NCBI GenBank assembly: GCA_016713135.1
Contig: JADJPR010000015.1
Location: 47,780 to 111,779 of the forward strand
Direction of reading: 5' to 3'
DNA: 64,000 bases
From: Rhodanobacteraceae bacterium
GTDB taxonomy: Bacteria > Pseudomonadota > Gammaproteobacteria > Xanthomonadales > SZUA-5
The notes beneath the pieces were generated by a model. It did no database searches, was not told where the DNA came from, and worked only from the letters and a program-made list of their open reading frames with translations. A program made the translations under genes and the position numbers. Positions 62,250 through 64,000 of this stretch are shown here, one piece after another; within the stretch, counting starts at the first letter, position 1; each line of letters starts with the position of its first letter.

Positions 62250-62875
62250 GCGGCCTCCAGGTGCGCCGGGCGCTGGGCCAGCAGAGCAGTGCGCGCACGC
62301 GCCAGGAAGGCATCCTTGTGCTCGCCTTCGGCGACCGTGATCGGCGCGCCGAAATGCACCGTGCACAGCAGCGGCACCGGAATCACCTCGCCCTTGGGCA
62401 GCACCCGGTGCAGGTTGTCGATCCACGCCGGCACCAGAGGCACACCCGGATTGGTGCGGCCCAGGTGGTAGAGCCCGCTCTTGAAGGGGAGCAGGTCGGC
62501 GTCCGTCTGGTTGCGCGTGCCTTCCGGGAACAGGATCAGGCTCTGGCCGGTCTTCAGGACCTCGGACATCTGTGCGATCGGATCCTGCTCGCGTTTTTCC
62601 CGTTCACGCTCGATCAGCACCGCGCGGACCACGTGATGGCCGACATAGCGGCGCAGGGCGCCTTTGTCCCAATAGTCCTTGCCCGCCACCGGCCGAGTGC
62701 GCGCCCGCAGCGCCGGTGGCAGCACCGCCCAGATCAGCGCGAAGTCGCCATGGCTGACGTGGTTGCCGAAATAGACGCAGGGCCCGGCGGGTGGCGGCGC
62801 AGCCCAGATCCCGCGCACGCCGGTCAGCAAGTGTGCGGCGGCGAGCATCGCGCCACGGGCGAAGGTATCAAGCAT
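62246..62875 (-). CDS. plsC: 1-acyl-sn-glycerol-3-phosphate acyltransferase (PlsC-like)
   Basis: A 209-residue acyltransferase. Motif I is NHVSHGD (H39, D44), motif III is LFPEGTRNQ (about 117-124), and the substrate-binding FKSGLYHLG is also present. It makes phosphatidate from lysophosphatidate. The gene precedes and overlaps cdsA by 4 nt, the same order as E. coli ynbBC-type loci. It may therefore be a paralogue for an accessory lipid rather than the primary plsC. Confidence 0.85.
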   Translation of the reverse strand: MLDTFARGAMLAAAHLLTGVRGIWAAPPPAGPCVYFGNHVSHGDFALIWAVLPPALRARTRPVAGKDYWDKGALRRYVGHHVVRAVLIEREREKREQDPIAQMSEVLKTGQSLILFPEGTRNQTDADLLPFKSGLYHLGRTNPGVPLVPAWIDNLHRVLPKGEVIPVPLLCTVHFGAPITVAEGEHKDAFLARARTALLAQRPAHLEAA

Positions 62876-62970
62876 CGAAGCGTCCTGGCAGGGGGTGCCA
62901 GGGGGAACGATATCAGGGGGAGGATCAGGACAAGGGGCGCAGTGCGTGATCGTTCGCTGTCGCCATTGCT

Positions 62971-63033
62971 GTCGCTTGTCGCTTGTCGCTTGTCGCTTGT
63001 CGCTTGTCGCTTGTCGCTTGTCGCTTGTCGCTT
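62971..63033. repeat. GTCGCTT heptamer array, nine copies
   Basis: Nine perfect 7-bp copies, followed by GTCGCTGTTC and then the REP at 63044. Confidence 0.92.
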
Positions 63034-63043
63034 GTCGCTGTTC

Positions 63044-63075
63044 GTGGGAGCGGGCTCCGCCCGCGATCTTTTCGC
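63044..63075. repeat. REP, GTGGGAGCGGGCTCCGCCCGCG form
   Basis: Starts GTGGGAGCGGGCTCCGCCCG with the GATCTTTTCGC core. It lacks the outer CCCAC end of the long form, so it is a half element. Confidence 0.75.
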
Positions 63076-63452
63076 TGTTGCTGTTGTTTCTTGCTCCTAC
63101 CTGAAGAGCAAAAGCGTTTCACCCTTGACGGCCGGTCACTTCTTCCCGCTTGCCCAGAAAGAAGGTAGACCAAGAAAGAGGGCACCGCGTCCGCGCCCGT
63201 GGGCGTCGTGCACACAGGGGTCCCCGCGGTGCTCACGAATCGCAGGCGGCTGCGCAACGCACATCCCTGTGCTCGGACATGCTCGCTTTCCCCTGCGCTT
63301 CCGGCTCCGCTCCTCGGCGGCGCCCGAGGGCTCCGGTCTTCGACCCGGCTTCCTACCTGGTTCTTGAGGGTGGCGGGTCAACCCGGCTTGCGGGTCTTGA
63401 GCAGAAGGAAGCCTGGTTCTTGTCGCCGTCGCTAGGCTGCGAGCTTCTGGCT

Positions 63453-63494
63453 GTCGCTGTCGCTGTCGCTGTCGCGGTCGCGGTCGCTGTCGCT
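63453..63494. repeat. GTCGCT hexamer array, seven copies
   Basis: GTCGCT and GTCGCG hexamers, seven copies, followed 15 bp later by another REP (GTGGGAGCGGGCTCAGCCCG, 63510-63535). Same array-then-REP order as at 62971. Confidence 0.85.
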
Positions 63495-64000
63495 GCTGCT
63501 TTGCTGTTTGTGGGAGCGGGCTCAGCCCGCGAGCTTTTGGCTTCTTGCTTTTCGCCTTTGGCTCTTGCCACCAAGATCAAGAGCAACGGCGTTAATTGTG
63601 GAAGCCGAGTAACTTTCTTTGATGGCCAAAGAAAAGTCACCAAAGAAAGCCACCCAAACATCGCGCTTGCCGCGCATCATGCGCGGCAAAGTTCCTGCGG
63701 TGCTCGCGAAGCGCAAGGCTCGCTGCGCAACTCGCACGTCCCTGTGCTCGGACATGCTCGCTTTCCCCTGCGCTTCGCTCCGCTCCTCGGCGCTCCCGAG
63801 GGGCCCCATTGTTCCTTCGACCCGGCTTCCTGCCTGGTTTTCGAGGCGAGCTTCTAGATCGATTTGCTCTACGGAAGTCGAGAGCAAAGCGTTATCAGCC
63901 GAGCAGAGTTGCTGGCTGTGGCTTCCTTCCCTAACCCGCCCGCAAGCCGACAGGCCCGCCTCCCCCTCGAAATCCAGGCAGGAAGCCGGGTCGAAGAAAC

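Larger units (their letters stand above)
62876..64000. repeat. Gene-free 1.1-kb region of non-coding repeats
   Basis: No gene is supported. It contains GTCGCTT x9 (62971-63033), a REP (63044-63075), a long unit (about 63085-63370), GTCGCT-type hexamers x7 (63453-63494), a second REP (63510-63535) and a second long unit (about 63580-63870). An inverted third unit begins at about 63970. The long units share stretches such as TGTGCTCGGACATGCTCGCT, CTTTCCCCTGCGCTTC and CGACCCGGCTTCCT. Confidence 0.75.

Overview
The window is about 64 kb of GC-rich bacterial chromosome whose gene content points to a Xanthomonadales-like gammaproteobacterium. The evidence is a fused aspartate kinase/diaminopimelate decarboxylase (lysAC), a MurL-type muropeptide glutamate epimerase, the ndk-rlmN-pilW-rodZ-yfgM-bamB-der string, a psp operon with a sigma-54-like promoter, and GTGGGAGCGG-type REP palindromes. 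No rRNA, tRNA, CRISPR array, prophage or complete insertion sequence was seen.

Layout. 0-11 kb: an MscS-like C-terminus, ohr, a membrane-anchored winged-helix/beta-propeller regulator divergent from a secreted beta-propeller protein, a glycine-zipper lipoprotein, sseA, a NudL-like CoA pyrophosphatase, a DUF1289 protein, an FKBP-type isomerase, pspABC (pspA frameshifted), a lipoprotein and a PhzF-family isomerase. 11.7-20 kb: lysAC and murL (both feed peptidoglycan precursors), then a coupled set of an amino-acid permease, a periplasmic protein and a serine hydrolase. 20-25 kb: a small membrane protein, then a FadA/FadN-type beta-oxidation pair (fadN frameshifted). 25-32 kb: the conserved ndk...der housekeeping string, without the ispG and hisS usually found inside it. 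32-38 kb: a giant secreted sialidase/VPS10-like propeller, moeA, a rhodanese-ThiF MoeB, and a frameshifted DUF1244 gene. 38-43 kb: folD and a tightly coupled TatT-DctPQM TRAP transporter operon. 43-54 kb: hicBA toxin-antitoxin, an NCS1 nucleobase permease, small secreted and membrane proteins, an M14 peptidase, an orphan Hpt protein, a zinc-ribbon TPR protein and a second giant propeller protein. 54-61 kb: the reductive pyrimidine catabolic genes preA, preT, a carbamoyl-amino-acid amidohydrolase and mmsA, all on the minus strand. 61-63 kb: a cdsA/plsC phospholipid pair (cdsA frameshifted). 63-64 kb: non-coding repeats.

Two things stand out beyond the genes. First, the intergenic DNA is full of hairpins whose arms are built from a 6-9 bp word repeated in tandem (GTGAAAA, GCGGGG/GGGGCA, CGCGGAGA, AAAGGACGC and others). 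Short G-rich tandem arrays also sit beside REP palindromes. Second, the two giant propeller proteins (32.1-35.2 kb and 49.7-53.9 kb) share a strongly conserved C-terminal domain of about 245 residues that I do not recognise.

Five genes (pspA, fadN, the DUF1244 gene, cdsA, and probably preT at its stop) carry single-base frame disruptions. This may be residual sequencing error rather than biology. Start codons were chosen from ribosome binding sites, overlaps and family N-termini, because the high GC content leaves long spurious open frames on both strands.
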